Origin: JAACEU01 sp043816165
GTDB taxonomy: Bacteria; Patescibacteriota; Gracilibacteria; UBA1369; LOWO2-01-FULL-3
NCBI GenBank assembly: GCA_043816165.1
Contig: JBDRIE010000021.1
Coordinates: 1 to 14,929 of the forward strand
Length of the DNA: 14,929 nt
Direction of reading: 5' to 3'
Under the pieces are notes generated by a model. That model was not told the DNA's origin and ran no database searches. It was given only the letters and a program-made list of their open reading frames with translations. Every line of letters begins with the position of its first letter. Positions within the stretch are counted from its first letter, which is position 1. Shown here piece by piece: positions 5,257-12,842 of the stretch. The position numbers were made by a program, and so were the translations under genes.

Positions 5257-6650
5257 AATTGGTTCATTTCCATCTCGAGTAATCGATTGAGCTCGAGGGC
5301 GTATTCGATGGGTAATTCTTTAATGATTGGATTTGCGAATCCGTTTACTATTGTGGTTGCGGCTTCTTCCTCGCTGAATCCGCGAGATTTTAGGTAGAAT
5401 AATTGTTCTTCGCTGATGCGTGAAACGGTGGCTTCGTGTTCGACGGAGACGTCGTTTTCGTCTATTTGTATTGTCGGATAAGTGTCTGACCGCGATTTTT
5501 TGTCTAATAGAAGCGCATCGCAGGCGACGTGGCTTTTTGCGTTTTTTGCTCCTTTGTTGATTTTCAAAAGTCCTCTGTAGGATGATCTTCCTCCATTTTT
5601 GCTGATTGATTTTGAAATTATTTTTGAGCTGGTGTTTGGAGCGGCGTGGACGATTTTTGTTCCTGAATCTTGATGTTGGCCTTTTCCGGCGAGGGCAAGC
5701 GCGTGGGTTTCGCCTTTTGCGCCTTCACCGAGCAAATAGATTGCCGGATATTTCATTGTGATATATGAGCCGAGATTAATGTCGAGCCATTTTACTTCTG
5801 AATTTTTGTGAGCGTGGGCTCGTTTTGTCACTAGGTTGTAGATGTTGTGAGACCAGTTTTGGACTGTTGTGTATTGGAAATGTGCGCCTGGTTTTACGAT
5901 GACTTCTACGACTGCGGCGTGGAGTGATTCTGTGGAATAAACGGGTGCGGTGCACCCTTCGAGGTAGTGCAGGCTGGCTCCTTCTTCTACTATTATTAGA
6001 GTTCTTTCAAATTGTCCCATGTTTTGGGCGTTGATTCGGAAATATGCTTGTAGCGGGAGGTCGACGTGGACTCCTTTTGGTACGTAAATGAATGATCCTC
6101 CCGACCAAACCGCTGAGTTTAGGGCGGCGAATTTGTTGTCGTTTGCGGGGACTATTTTTCCAAAATATTCTTTGAAGATTTCAGGGTATTTTTGGAGGGC
6201 GGCATCTGTGGAATCGAAGATTACGCCTTTTCTTTTGAGGTCTCGTTGTAATGAATGGTACACGATTTCGGATTCGAATTGTGCTCCCGTTCCCGCGAAA
6301 AATTTTCTTTCGGATTGTGGAATTCCCAGTTTGTCAAAAGCTGTTTTGATTTCTTTCGGAACATCATCCCAATTGGTTTTTGGCTTGTCCTGGGGCTGTA
6401 TGTAGTAGTGGAGGTCTTGAAGATCGAGTTTTGAAAGGTCGGCTCCCCATGTTGGCATTTTCATTTTCTTGAAAATTTCGTAGGCTTTTAGCCTGTAATC
6501 TAGCATCCATTCCGGTTCGCCTTTTCTTTTTGAAATTTCTTCGACTTTTTTCTTGGTCAGACCTTTTGTGGATTTGAAAACAGAGTGGGTTTTTGTTTTA
6601 AACCCGAACTTGTAATGATCGAATGTGCCTGCAAGTTTTTTTGTACTCAT
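5253..6650 (-). CDS. sufB: SufB Fe-S cluster assembly scaffold
   Basis: This 465-residue SufB is the main cluster-building scaffold of SufBCD. Recognisable parts are KYGEPEWML-like KRKGEPEWML (about 41-50), the GTGAQFESE block (120-128), FIYVPKGVHVDLPLQAYFRIN (188-207), the EGCTAP motif with Cys233, and the C-terminal core with Cys377 in SHVACDALL. That core continues through the EHEATVSRIS motif (404-412), LFYLKSRG, and NGF near 437. Cys377 and the EHEA glutamates correspond to residues needed for cluster formation in E. coli SufB. The start ATG directly follows the sufC stop. The stop overlaps the sufD start in an ATGA. No Shine-Dalgarno sequence is seen, so translation is probably coupled. 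Confidence 0.97.
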   Translation of the reverse strand: MSTKKLAGTFDHYKFGFKTKTHSVFKSTKGLTKKKVEEISKRKGEPEWMLDYRLKAYEIFKKMKMPTWGADLSKLDLQDLHYYIQPQDKPKTNWDDVPKEIKTAFDKLGIPQSERKFFAGTGAQFESEIVYHSLQRDLKRKGVIFDSTDAALQKYPEIFKEYFGKIVPANDNKFAALNSAVWSGGSFIYVPKGVHVDLPLQAYFRINAQNMGQFERTLIIVEEGASLHYLEGCTAPVYSTESLHAAVVEVIVKPGAHFQYTTVQNWSHNIYNLVTKRAHAHKNSEVKWLDINLGSYITMKYPAIYLLGEGAKGETHALALAGKGQHQDSGTKIVHAAPNTSSKIISKSISKNGGRSSYRGLLKINKGAKNAKSHVACDALLLDKKSRSDTYPTIQIDENDVSVEHEATVSRISEEQLFYLKSRGFSEEEAATTIVNGFANPIIKELPIEYALELNRLLEMEMNQL

Positions 6651-7421
6651 TTAAAATGCTTTATATCCTTTTTTCTCCAGTTCTAGGGCCAAAGATGCGG
6701 TTCCGGATTTAACGATTTCTCCATTTTTAATTATATGAACGTAGTTTGGCGTGATGTGGTCGAGAATTCTTTGGTAGTGGGTAATCAACATGAGTCCGAG
6801 GTTTGTGTTTTTGTGAACTTTTTTGATTCCTTTTGCGATTGTTTTCAAAGCATCAATGTCTAGACCGGAATCTATCTCGTCTAGCATTGCGATGTTTGGC
6901 TCCAGGATTGCCATTTGAGCGATTTCGGCTTTCTTTTTTTCACCTCCGGAAAACCCTTCGTTTACAGATCTTTCAATTAATTTTTCATTCATATCGAGGA
7001 GTTGTGCCGTTTCTTTCATTTTTCCCAAGAATTCTACCGGTCGGATTAGATCTTTTTTGCCCCGCCTTCTGCGGGATCTTTGATTGGCTTTTAGATTCGC
7101 GTTCTTTGCCAGTCTGAGAAAACTGCTAAATGGGACTCCTGCGATTTCTGTGGGATGTTGAAATGAAAGGAACAGTCCGAGATTCGCTCTTTTGTTTGTG
7201 TCGAGTTTTAGGATATTCTTGCCGTTAAGCGTGACTTTTCCTTTTGTGATTGTATATCTGGGATGTCCCATAATCGCGTTGCAGAGGGTGCTTTTTCCTG
7301 ATCCGTTTGGCCCCATGATTGCATGAATTTCTCCCGATTTTACTTCGAGATTTATGCCTTTGAGGATTTTTTTCCCCTCGGCTTCAACGTGTAGATTTTC
7401 GATTTTCAGAGTGTGTTTCAT
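6651..7421 (-). CDS. sufC: SufC ATPase of the SufBCD complex
   Basis: SufC is a 256-residue soluble ABC-type ATPase whose ATP-driven dimerisation reshapes SufB-SufD during cluster assembly. Walker A is GPNGSGKST (37-45), the Q-loop is Gln88 in LSFQHPTEIAGVP, the signature is FSGGEKKKAEI (157-167), Walker B is IAMLDEIDSGLD (177-188) and the switch His is 215 in LMLITHYQR. The FSGGEKK signature and the HPTEIAGVPF segment are specific to SufC among ABC proteins. A basic run, RSRRRRGKK (about 115-123), sits in the helical region and is richer in Arg than usual. The start overlaps the regulator stop in ATGA; the stop abuts sufB. Confidence 0.97.
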   Translation of the reverse strand: MKHTLKIENLHVEAEGKKILKGINLEVKSGEIHAIMGPNGSGKSTLCNAIMGHPRYTITKGKVTLNGKNILKLDTNKRANLGLFLSFQHPTEIAGVPFSSFLRLAKNANLKANQRSRRRRGKKDLIRPVEFLGKMKETAQLLDMNEKLIERSVNEGFSGGEKKKAEIAQMAILEPNIAMLDEIDSGLDIDALKTIAKGIKKVHKNTNLGLMLITHYQRILDHITPNYVHIIKNGEIVKSGTASLALELEKKGYKAF

Positions 7422-7834
7422 TTTGAGAGTTGGTAAAGGGTTTTTGATCCGAGGAAGTTTTCAATTTCCTGATTTACGCGTCTTAAGCCCAATAGGATTT
7501 CGCAATTTTTGTTGTAACATTGCGGTTTTTTCAGGCTTGGTCTCAAACATGGAACTATTGAGATTGGACCTTCGAGGGCTTCAATTACTTCTTTTATGTA
7601 TAATTTTTTCGGATCTTTTTTTAATGTGTATCCTCCGTATTTTCCCCTCTGCGAAACTATTATGTCTTTTTGTTGGAGTTGTTGGGCGATTTTTTGGAGG
7701 AAGGAAAATGATAGATTTCTTTTTTCAGCAATTTGTTTTATTGATGATTTTTCCTTTGCCAGATGCAACAAAAGGATCAATGCGTAGTCTACTTTTTGTG
7801 TTAAATGGAGTGCTCCACTTCGTTGTTTATTCAT
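7418..7834 (-). CDS. Rrf2-family Fe-S-sensing transcriptional regulator of suf
   Basis: This 138-residue winged-helix protein heads the suf operon and very likely regulates it. The N-terminal LTQKVDYALILLLHLA (11-26) and the helix-turn-helix with SSIKQIAEKRNLSFSFLQKIAQQL (about 30-53), then RGKYGGYTL (wing, 63-71), are typical Rrf2 features. The C-terminal half has three cysteines (96, 106, 111) placed like the cluster ligands of IscR, but spaced C-x9-C-x4-C instead of IscR's C-x5-C-x5-C. The expected behaviour is sensing cluster supply and repressing or releasing suf. The promoter and three phased repeats just upstream support autoregulation. No gene symbol is given because IscR, SufR and other Rrf2 types cannot be separated here. 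Confidence 0.9.
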   Translation of the reverse strand: MNKQRSGALHLTQKVDYALILLLHLAKEKSSIKQIAEKRNLSFSFLQKIAQQLQQKDIIVSQRGKYGGYTLKKDPKKLYIKEVIEALEGPISIVPCLRPSLKKPQCYNKNCEILLGLRRVNQEIENFLGSKTLYQLSK

Positions 7835-7838
7835 ACCA

Positions 7839-7864
7839 ATTTAGTCTTAATTAGGTGGAATTAG
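7839..7864 (-). promoter_or_regulatory. Three phased repeats at the suf start site (candidate Rrf2 operator)
   Basis: The minus strand carries CTAATT (7859-7864), CTAATT (7849-7854) and CTAAAT (7839-7844), exactly 10 bp apart, one helical turn. The first touches the -10 box, the second lies just past the predicted start near 7858, and the third ends 5 bp before the ATG. Bound protein would block initiation. The first gene of the operon is an Rrf2 regulator, so autoregulation is a natural reading. Confidence 0.5.
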
Positions 7865-7893
7865 AATTTATTATAAAATGCCTGAATTGTCAA
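7865..7893 (-). promoter_or_regulatory. Promoter of the suf operon
   Basis: A consensus TTGACA (minus strand, 7888-7893), a 17-bp spacer and TAAATT (7865-7870) predict a start near 7858 and a leader of about 24 nt before the rrf2 ATG. A TATAAT also lies here but at only a 12-bp spacing, so it is not the natural partner. This appears to be the only promoter for all six genes. Confidence 0.7.
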
Positions 7894-7904
7894 TGGATGA
7901 GCCT

Positions 7905-7932
7905 TTTATCAAGTAACGATATTTGGTACTAT
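7905..7932 (+). promoter_or_regulatory. Possible promoter for the SLH/beta-propeller gene
   Basis: TTTATC (7905-7910) and TACTAT (7927-7932) are 16 bp apart and give a leader of about 42 nt. A second option, TTTTGT (7936-7941) with TATAAC (7959-7964), would leave about 10 nt. Neither is strong. Between them and the ATG, AACCATA occurs three times (7954-7960, 7962-7968, 7968-7974); no Shine-Dalgarno sequence is present. Confidence 0.3.
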
Positions 7933-7980
7933 TCGTTTTGTACTTTGTCTTTTAACCATATAACCATAACCATATTAAAT

Positions 7981-10464
7981 ATGAAGATCAAAAGTTTACT
8001 TGTGGCTCTTATTATTGGAGCGCTGACCTTTTCTACTACAGCCTTTTCTGTGGCTGAAGTCTCAAGTTTTTCAGATGTGGGGGAGTGGGATACTACTTTC
8101 AAAGCGATAGATTATCTGCGTAATGAGGGCGTTGTTGTTGGATACGAAGATGGAACTTATGGAATTGATAGCAATATCAATCGTGCGGAGTTTTTGAAAA
8201 TTGTGATGGAGGTTACCGATTATGAACTTTCCGGAGAGGATTGTTTTCCTGATGTAACGGATCAATGGTTTGCTCCTTATGTTTGTACCGCTAATGAACT
8301 TGGATTTGTGGATGGATATGATGATGGAAATTTTAAACCTGAAAACGATATAAATTTTGCGGAAGCGAGCAAGATTGTTACGAATATTTTGGGAATGGAA
8401 CTCGTGGAGGATGATCAGGAATGGTTTTCGCCTTATGTTTTAGCTTTGGAAGAGAATGATTCTATTCCGGCTGAAATTAATGGTTTTGATCATGATGTTT
8501 TGAGAGGGGAAATGGCTGAAATGATTTGGAGAATTGATACGGAAAGAACTTACAAAGTTTCAAATACGTTTGCAAATATTCAAGCGGGACAGCCTGCTGT
8601 AGAGGAAGGTGCTGAGTTGATGGAGTTTGAATCTTGTGTGGAGCTTGCGAATTATTTTGAAGATAATTCTTATAATTATTATGGGTATTGGGATGATGGA
8701 ATGATGTTGGCAGAGACTGATATGGCGGCTGAGGGAGAGATTATGAAATCTGCGGCTGCGCCTGCGGCGGAAGAATCTGCCGGAGACACCTTGAACGGTG
8801 GAGGAGGTTCTGATGAATTTTCCGAGACAAATGTTCAGGTTGAGGGCGTAGATGAAGCGGATATCGTGAAGACAGATGGAGAATATATTTATTTGGTAAA
8901 GGGATATGATGTTCGAGTTGTAAAAGCTTATCCACCGGAGGCAATGGAAGAAGTTGGATCTGTGAATTTTGGAGATTCAGCTTTTTATCCATATGAAATG
9001 TATGTGGATGGAGATCGGCTGGTTGTAATTGGAACAACTTATACTTACGAATTTGATAGAGGTTACGATTCTTATTATGGAAGTTCAGCGACCGCTGTTT
9101 ATATAGTTGATATTTCGGATAAGACTGATTTGGAGGTTTTGAGAAGAGTTACATTTGAAGGAAGTTACAATACTTCCAGGAAGATCAATGACACGGTTTA
9201 TTTGGTAGCGAATCAATATAATTACTATATTCCGTGGGAAGGTGATACTTGGGTGCCCGGTGATTTGGTTCCGTTGGTTGAAGATACTGCGGTTGGTGGT
9301 GTTGAGGAACTGGTAGGTTGTGGAGATGTTCGATATATGCCAGGGACTATTGATGTAACTGATTATACAATTTTAGCCGCGATTCCTGTGGACGATCCTG
9401 ATGCTGATATTCAGGAAGAAGTTGTGATTGGAGCTTATGGAACTGTCTATGCTTCACCTGAAAATATGTATATCGCAGAGCCTAGATACAATTATGATTG
9501 GTGGTATGAAGAAAGTGGAAATTCGGAGGAAACTTACATTCACAAATTTGGACTTGATGATGTGAATATTGATTATCAAGGAGTTGGGACTGTTCCGGGA
9601 ACTGTTTTGAACCAATTCTCAATGGATGAGGATGGAGAATATTTCCGAATCGCTACCACAAAAGGATGGTGGGATGATTCTTCAAATAATGTTTATGTGC
9701 TTGATGGAGAGTTGGAGCAGGTAGGAAGCTTGGAGGGGTTAGCTCCGGGAGAACAGATTTATTCAACAAGGTTTATTGGAGATCGACTTTATATGGTTAC
9801 ATTTGAACAAATCGATCCTTTGTTTGTGATTGATTTGAGTGTTGCAGATGCGCCGAAAGTTCTTGGAGAACTTCATATTCCGGGGGTGAGTGATTATTTG
9901 CATCCGTTGGATGAAAATCACATTATTGGATTTGGGCTGGATACTGCGAGTGCGGATGTGATTGAACAGCTTGGATGGTCTTGGTTCCAAGGAATGAAGA
10001 TGTCTATGTTTGATGTGACTGACGTAAGCAATCCTGTTGAGCTTTATAAGGAAGTGATTGGAGATAGAGGAACTACAAGTGAGCTTTTGTACAATCACAA
10101 AGCGTTACTTTGGGATGGAGACAAAGGAATAATGGCATTCCCGGTTTTGTTGGCTGAAATTCCTCAAGCGGTGAAAGATGATCTTGATATTGATAATTGG
10201 GTTTATGGAGATTACACATTCCAAGGTGCTTATGTTTATGATGTGAGCGTGGAGGATGGATTCACTCTGAAAGGAACAATCTCGCATTATGAAGATAGCG
10301 AATTGGGTAGTGATTTTGATTATTACTATTATTACGGAGATAATAAAGATGTAGAAAGGATTGTGTATATCGGAGATTATTATTACACAGTATCTAACGC
10401 ACTGGTTCAGGCAAACGAAATGGATAGTTTGGATGAAACGTCTGAAGTGGAATTGGCTGATTAG
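7981..10464 (+). CDS. Secreted SLH-domain beta-propeller surface protein
   Basis: This 827-residue protein begins with a signal peptide (Lys-containing start, hydrophobic core about 5-20, likely cleavage near SVA at about 25). Three S-layer homology repeats follow: about 30-75 with FSDV and NRAEFLKI, about 88-135 with FPDV and FAEASKIV, and about 147-190 with LRGEMAEMI. A low-complexity Ala/Glu/Gly linker (about 240-280) leads into a large domain that opens with TNVQVEGVDEADIVKTDG. That is the hallmark of the secreted beta-propeller family PF09826, which runs to the C-terminus. SLH repeats usually attach proteins to cell-wall polymers, so this is probably a surface protein; ligand or activity is unknown. 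The mature protein is acidic and Tyr-rich. The frame is open upstream to a GTG at 7855, but that would start inside the suf operator and mask the signal peptide, so the ATG is preferred. Confidence 0.88.
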   Translation: MKIKSLLVALIIGALTFSTTAFSVAEVSSFSDVGEWDTTFKAIDYLRNEGVVVGYEDGTYGIDSNINRAEFLKIVMEVTDYELSGEDCFPDVTDQWFAPYVCTANELGFVDGYDDGNFKPENDINFAEASKIVTNILGMELVEDDQEWFSPYVLALEENDSIPAEINGFDHDVLRGEMAEMIWRIDTERTYKVSNTFANIQAGQPAVEEGAELMEFESCVELANYFEDNSYNYYGYWDDGMMLAETDMAAEGEIMKSAAAPAAEESAGDTLNGGGGSDEFSETNVQVEGVDEADIVKTDGEYIYLVKGYDVRVVKAYPPEAMEEVGSVNFGDSAFYPYEMYVDGDRLVVIGTTYTYEFDRGYDSYYGSSATAVYIVDISDKTDLEVLRRVTFEGSYNTSRKINDTVYLVANQYNYYIPWEGDTWVPGDLVPLVEDTAVGGVEELVGCGDVRYMPGTIDVTDYTILAAIPVDDPDADIQEEVVIGAYGTVYASPENMYIAEPRYNYDWWYEESGNSEETYIHKFGLDDVNIDYQGVGTVPGTVLNQFSMDEDGEYFRIATTKGWWDDSSNNVYVLDGELEQVGSLEGLAPGEQIYSTRFIGDRLYMVTFEQIDPLFVIDLSVADAPKVLGELHIPGVSDYLHPLDENHIIGFGLDTASADVIEQLGWSWFQGMKMSMFDVTDVSNPVELYKEVIGDRGTTSELLYNHKALLWDGDKGIMAFPVLLAEIPQAVKDDLDIDNWVYGDYTFQGAYVYDVSVEDGFTLKGTISHYEDSELGSDFDYYYYYGDNKDVERIVYIGDYYYTVSNALVQANEMDSLDETSEVELAD

Positions 10465-10467
10465 GAT

Positions 10468-12729
10468 TTACTTGTCCGGGGGGATATTGTAGTAATCGAA
10501 CAAATATTCGGCGATTTTGCTGAATGTTGGAGCGGCTGTTTGAGACCCCCATTGGTTGGCGTTTGGACGATCGAATTTTATTAAAACTAAAAATTGTGGG
10601 TCTTCAACCGGTCCATAACCTGCGAAACTTGTAATTGTTGTCCCATTTCCGGATAGGGCTTTTCCGTATTTGTACGTTTGGGAAGTTCCTGTTTTTCCAC
10701 CTACATAATGTCCGGCGACCTGTGCTTGTTCGGCAACGCCGTTTTCTACAGAATTTACCAGCATTGCGGACATTATCGAGGATGTTTCTTCTGAAATTAC
10801 TCGTCTTATTTCGTGGGGTTCTGTTTGTGTGATTGTTTCGTCATCGTGTCTGATTTCTTCTACGATGTATGGTTGCATCAAGACTCCGCCGTTTAAGATT
10901 GAGCAGTATGCATTTGCGAGTTGGATCATTGTGACGGTGATACCTTGTCCGAAGGCGTGGGTTGCCAGCTCTGATTCAGTCCAGTCTTCAAAATATTCGA
11001 TTTTTCCAAGGGCTTCTGAATCAAATTCAATGTCAGTTCGATCAAGGAATCCAAATTTTTCCAGATAGCTGTAGAAGAGGGCCGGGCCGATTTTCTTTGC
11101 GACGAAAGTCATTCCGGTGTTGAGGGATTTTGCAATAACCGTAGTCATGTTTACAAGGCCGAAGTATCCGTCTGCGTTTTTGATTTCAAAGTCGTATTCG
11201 CCTGTGAATACGTTTTTGTCCACGCCGATTGGGCCTGTGTCGTTGTATGTTGTGTTTGGGGTAATGTCTCCATCGTCTATACCGATTGACATTGCAATGG
11301 TTTTGAATACTGAGCCGGGCTCGTATGGCCATGAGACTATTTTGTTGTGGTAGACCTCCGGGCCGATGTCGTTTTTGTATTTGTAGTATTTGATATTTCC
11401 ATTTTCATCTTTTTCTTTGAAAATTGTGATGCTGTCGAGTGTTACCGGGTTTGTATAGTATGTGAGGAGGCCTTCCGTTTCACTTTCGTAGAGATTTTTC
11501 ATTTCTTCCGTAGTAAATGTGATTTCTTTTTTTTCAAAAACATCTCCATATGCGTTTGGATCAAATCCGGGTGCGTTTGCCATTGCTATTATTGCTCCTG
11601 TTTTTGGATTCATAACTATTACTTGTCCGCCAAGTGCTTGGTATTCCCACACTGCGTATTCGAGGATTTGCTCGATTTTTAGTTGGATTGATCTATCTAT
11701 CGTGAGGACAATGTCATCTCCGTCGACTGCCGGTTCCAGGATGCTATCTCCTACTGTGATTTGTCGGCCGATCGAGTCTTTTTTGGTTTGGAATTTACCT
11801 GCGATTCCCTGGAGTTGTGTGTTGAACGAGCTTTCGATTCCATATTGACCGATGTTGTCTGAATTTACATAACCGATCAGGCTGGCCGCTATAGTTCCTT
11901 CCGGGTAATATCGGAAATATTCCTCTGTCATGCCGATTCCGTTCCACATTTCGTCTTTGTCTTCGGCGGTCAACGCTTTGATTTGGTCTGATACGTCTAT
12001 GTCCAATTTTCTCTGAAGGACAACGTATCTGTTGTCTCCTTTTAGAAGTTTTGTGAGTTTACTGCTTGGGATTTTTACGTAATCCGCAATTGATTCCGCC
12101 ACATATTTGGTGTTAGAGATTTGTGGAGGGTATGCGTAAACTGTGTCGTCTATTACTTCGATTCCGCTGATGTTTATGTTTTGTAATTTTATTAGATCAT
12201 CTTCTTCTATTTCGTTTGTGAGGAGAATTTCTTGTCGTTGTTTTTGGCTGATTTTTTCTGTTAATTCTTGTTTGAATTCTTTTTCCAGTTCTTCGTTTGT
12301 GAGCGGTTTTAGGAGTTCTGCGATTTCTTCTTCTGTCAGGTCCGGTGAAAGGGTTCTTGAACTTTTGTCTATTCTTTCATAATCTGTTGCGGCTGCATCC
12401 TCGAGGTCGAAAAGGAGTGGAGCAAGTTTGCTTGCAATGTATAGTGGATCTTTGATTAGGGCGGGATCTGCGTAAAGGAGATTGAGTGTCGTGTTTGTGG
12501 CAATTAGGAATTCTTCTTCCGAGTGGTAATCTTTGATAATAATTTCGCCTCTTTGAGCCGGGAGTTCGATATATCCGTATTGTTCTCTTGTTGCTATTTC
12601 CTGATAATAATCATTTTCCAAAATCTGGAGTTGGAACAGTCTAATTAGAATAATAGCTGTAATGAAAGCCATTCCCACTATCAAAAAAGTGATTTTATTT
12701 ATCTCAACTCTTGGTTTTGATCTGTACAT
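10468..12729 (-). CDS. Penicillin-binding protein, FtsI/PBP2-type transpeptidase
   Basis: This 753-residue class B penicillin-binding protein cross-links peptidoglycan outside the membrane. A short cytoplasmic start and one membrane helix (about 13-35) precede the dimerisation domain (from PAQRGEI at about 57). The transpeptidase motifs are SVFK (Ser473, Lys476), SLN (535-537) and KTG (679-681). It is longer than the usual 550-650 residues. A charged, helix-rich insertion lies at about 108-190. About 60 additional residues lie between NAPGFDPNAYG (about 385-395) and the YEPGSVFK active-site motif. FtsI (septum) and PBP2 (elongation) cannot be separated without context, so no symbol is given. 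The gene ends tail to tail with the SLH protein, 3 bp apart, and is divergent from the M16 peptidase. Confidence 0.92.
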   Translation of the reverse strand: MYRSKPRVEINKITFLIVGMAFITAIILIRLFQLQILENDYYQEIATREQYGYIELPAQRGEIIIKDYHSEEEFLIATNTTLNLLYADPALIKDPLYIASKLAPLLFDLEDAAATDYERIDKSSRTLSPDLTEEEIAELLKPLTNEELEKEFKQELTEKISQKQRQEILLTNEIEEDDLIKLQNINISGIEVIDDTVYAYPPQISNTKYVAESIADYVKIPSSKLTKLLKGDNRYVVLQRKLDIDVSDQIKALTAEDKDEMWNGIGMTEEYFRYYPEGTIAASLIGYVNSDNIGQYGIESSFNTQLQGIAGKFQTKKDSIGRQITVGDSILEPAVDGDDIVLTIDRSIQLKIEQILEYAVWEYQALGGQVIVMNPKTGAIIAMANAPGFDPNAYGDVFEKKEITFTTEEMKNLYESETEGLLTYYTNPVTLDSITIFKEKDENGNIKYYKYKNDIGPEVYHNKIVSWPYEPGSVFKTIAMSIGIDDGDITPNTTYNDTGPIGVDKNVFTGEYDFEIKNADGYFGLVNMTTVIAKSLNTGMTFVAKKIGPALFYSYLEKFGFLDRTDIEFDSEALGKIEYFEDWTESELATHAFGQGITVTMIQLANAYCSILNGGVLMQPYIVEEIRHDDETITQTEPHEIRRVISEETSSIMSAMLVNSVENGVAEQAQVAGHYVGGKTGTSQTYKYGKALSGNGTTITSFAGYGPVEDPQFLVLIKFDRPNANQWGSQTAAPTFSKIAEYLFDYYNIPPDK

Positions 12730-12755
12730 ATTAATCTGAATTTTTTGGCCTGTGG

Positions 12756-12764
12756 ATTATAGCA
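12756..12764 (-). promoter_or_regulatory. Extended -10 promoter for the penicillin-binding protein gene
   Basis: The minus strand reads TGC-TATAAT, an extended -10 with a perfect hexamer, but the -35 region (GAGCGA) is poor. The predicted start near 12749 gives a leader of about 20 nt to the ATG at 12729. Confidence 0.6.
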
Positions 12765-12825
12765 CAAAGGTTTTCGCTTCGCTCAGCTATTTATTAATAT
12801 ACGCGTTCGTTTTGCTGCCGCGTTA

Positions 12826-12834
12826 TGATATAAT
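12826..12834 (+). promoter_or_regulatory. Extended -10 promoter for the M16 peptidase (leaderless mRNA)
   Basis: TGA-TATAAT is an extended -10 with a perfect hexamer; the -35 position holds a weak TTCGTT (12806-12811). Only eight bases separate the hexamer from the ATG at 12843, so the transcript should begin at or within about two bases of the start codon. The interval 12730-12842 thus holds two back-to-back promoters. Confidence 0.6.
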
Positions 12835-12842
12835 CTTCGCCG

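Noticed and set aside
7855..7980. Upstream extension of the SLH/beta-propeller gene to a GTG at 7855.
   Set aside because: It would begin inside the suf operator, hide the signal peptide behind 42 extra residues, and start upstream of any likely promoter.
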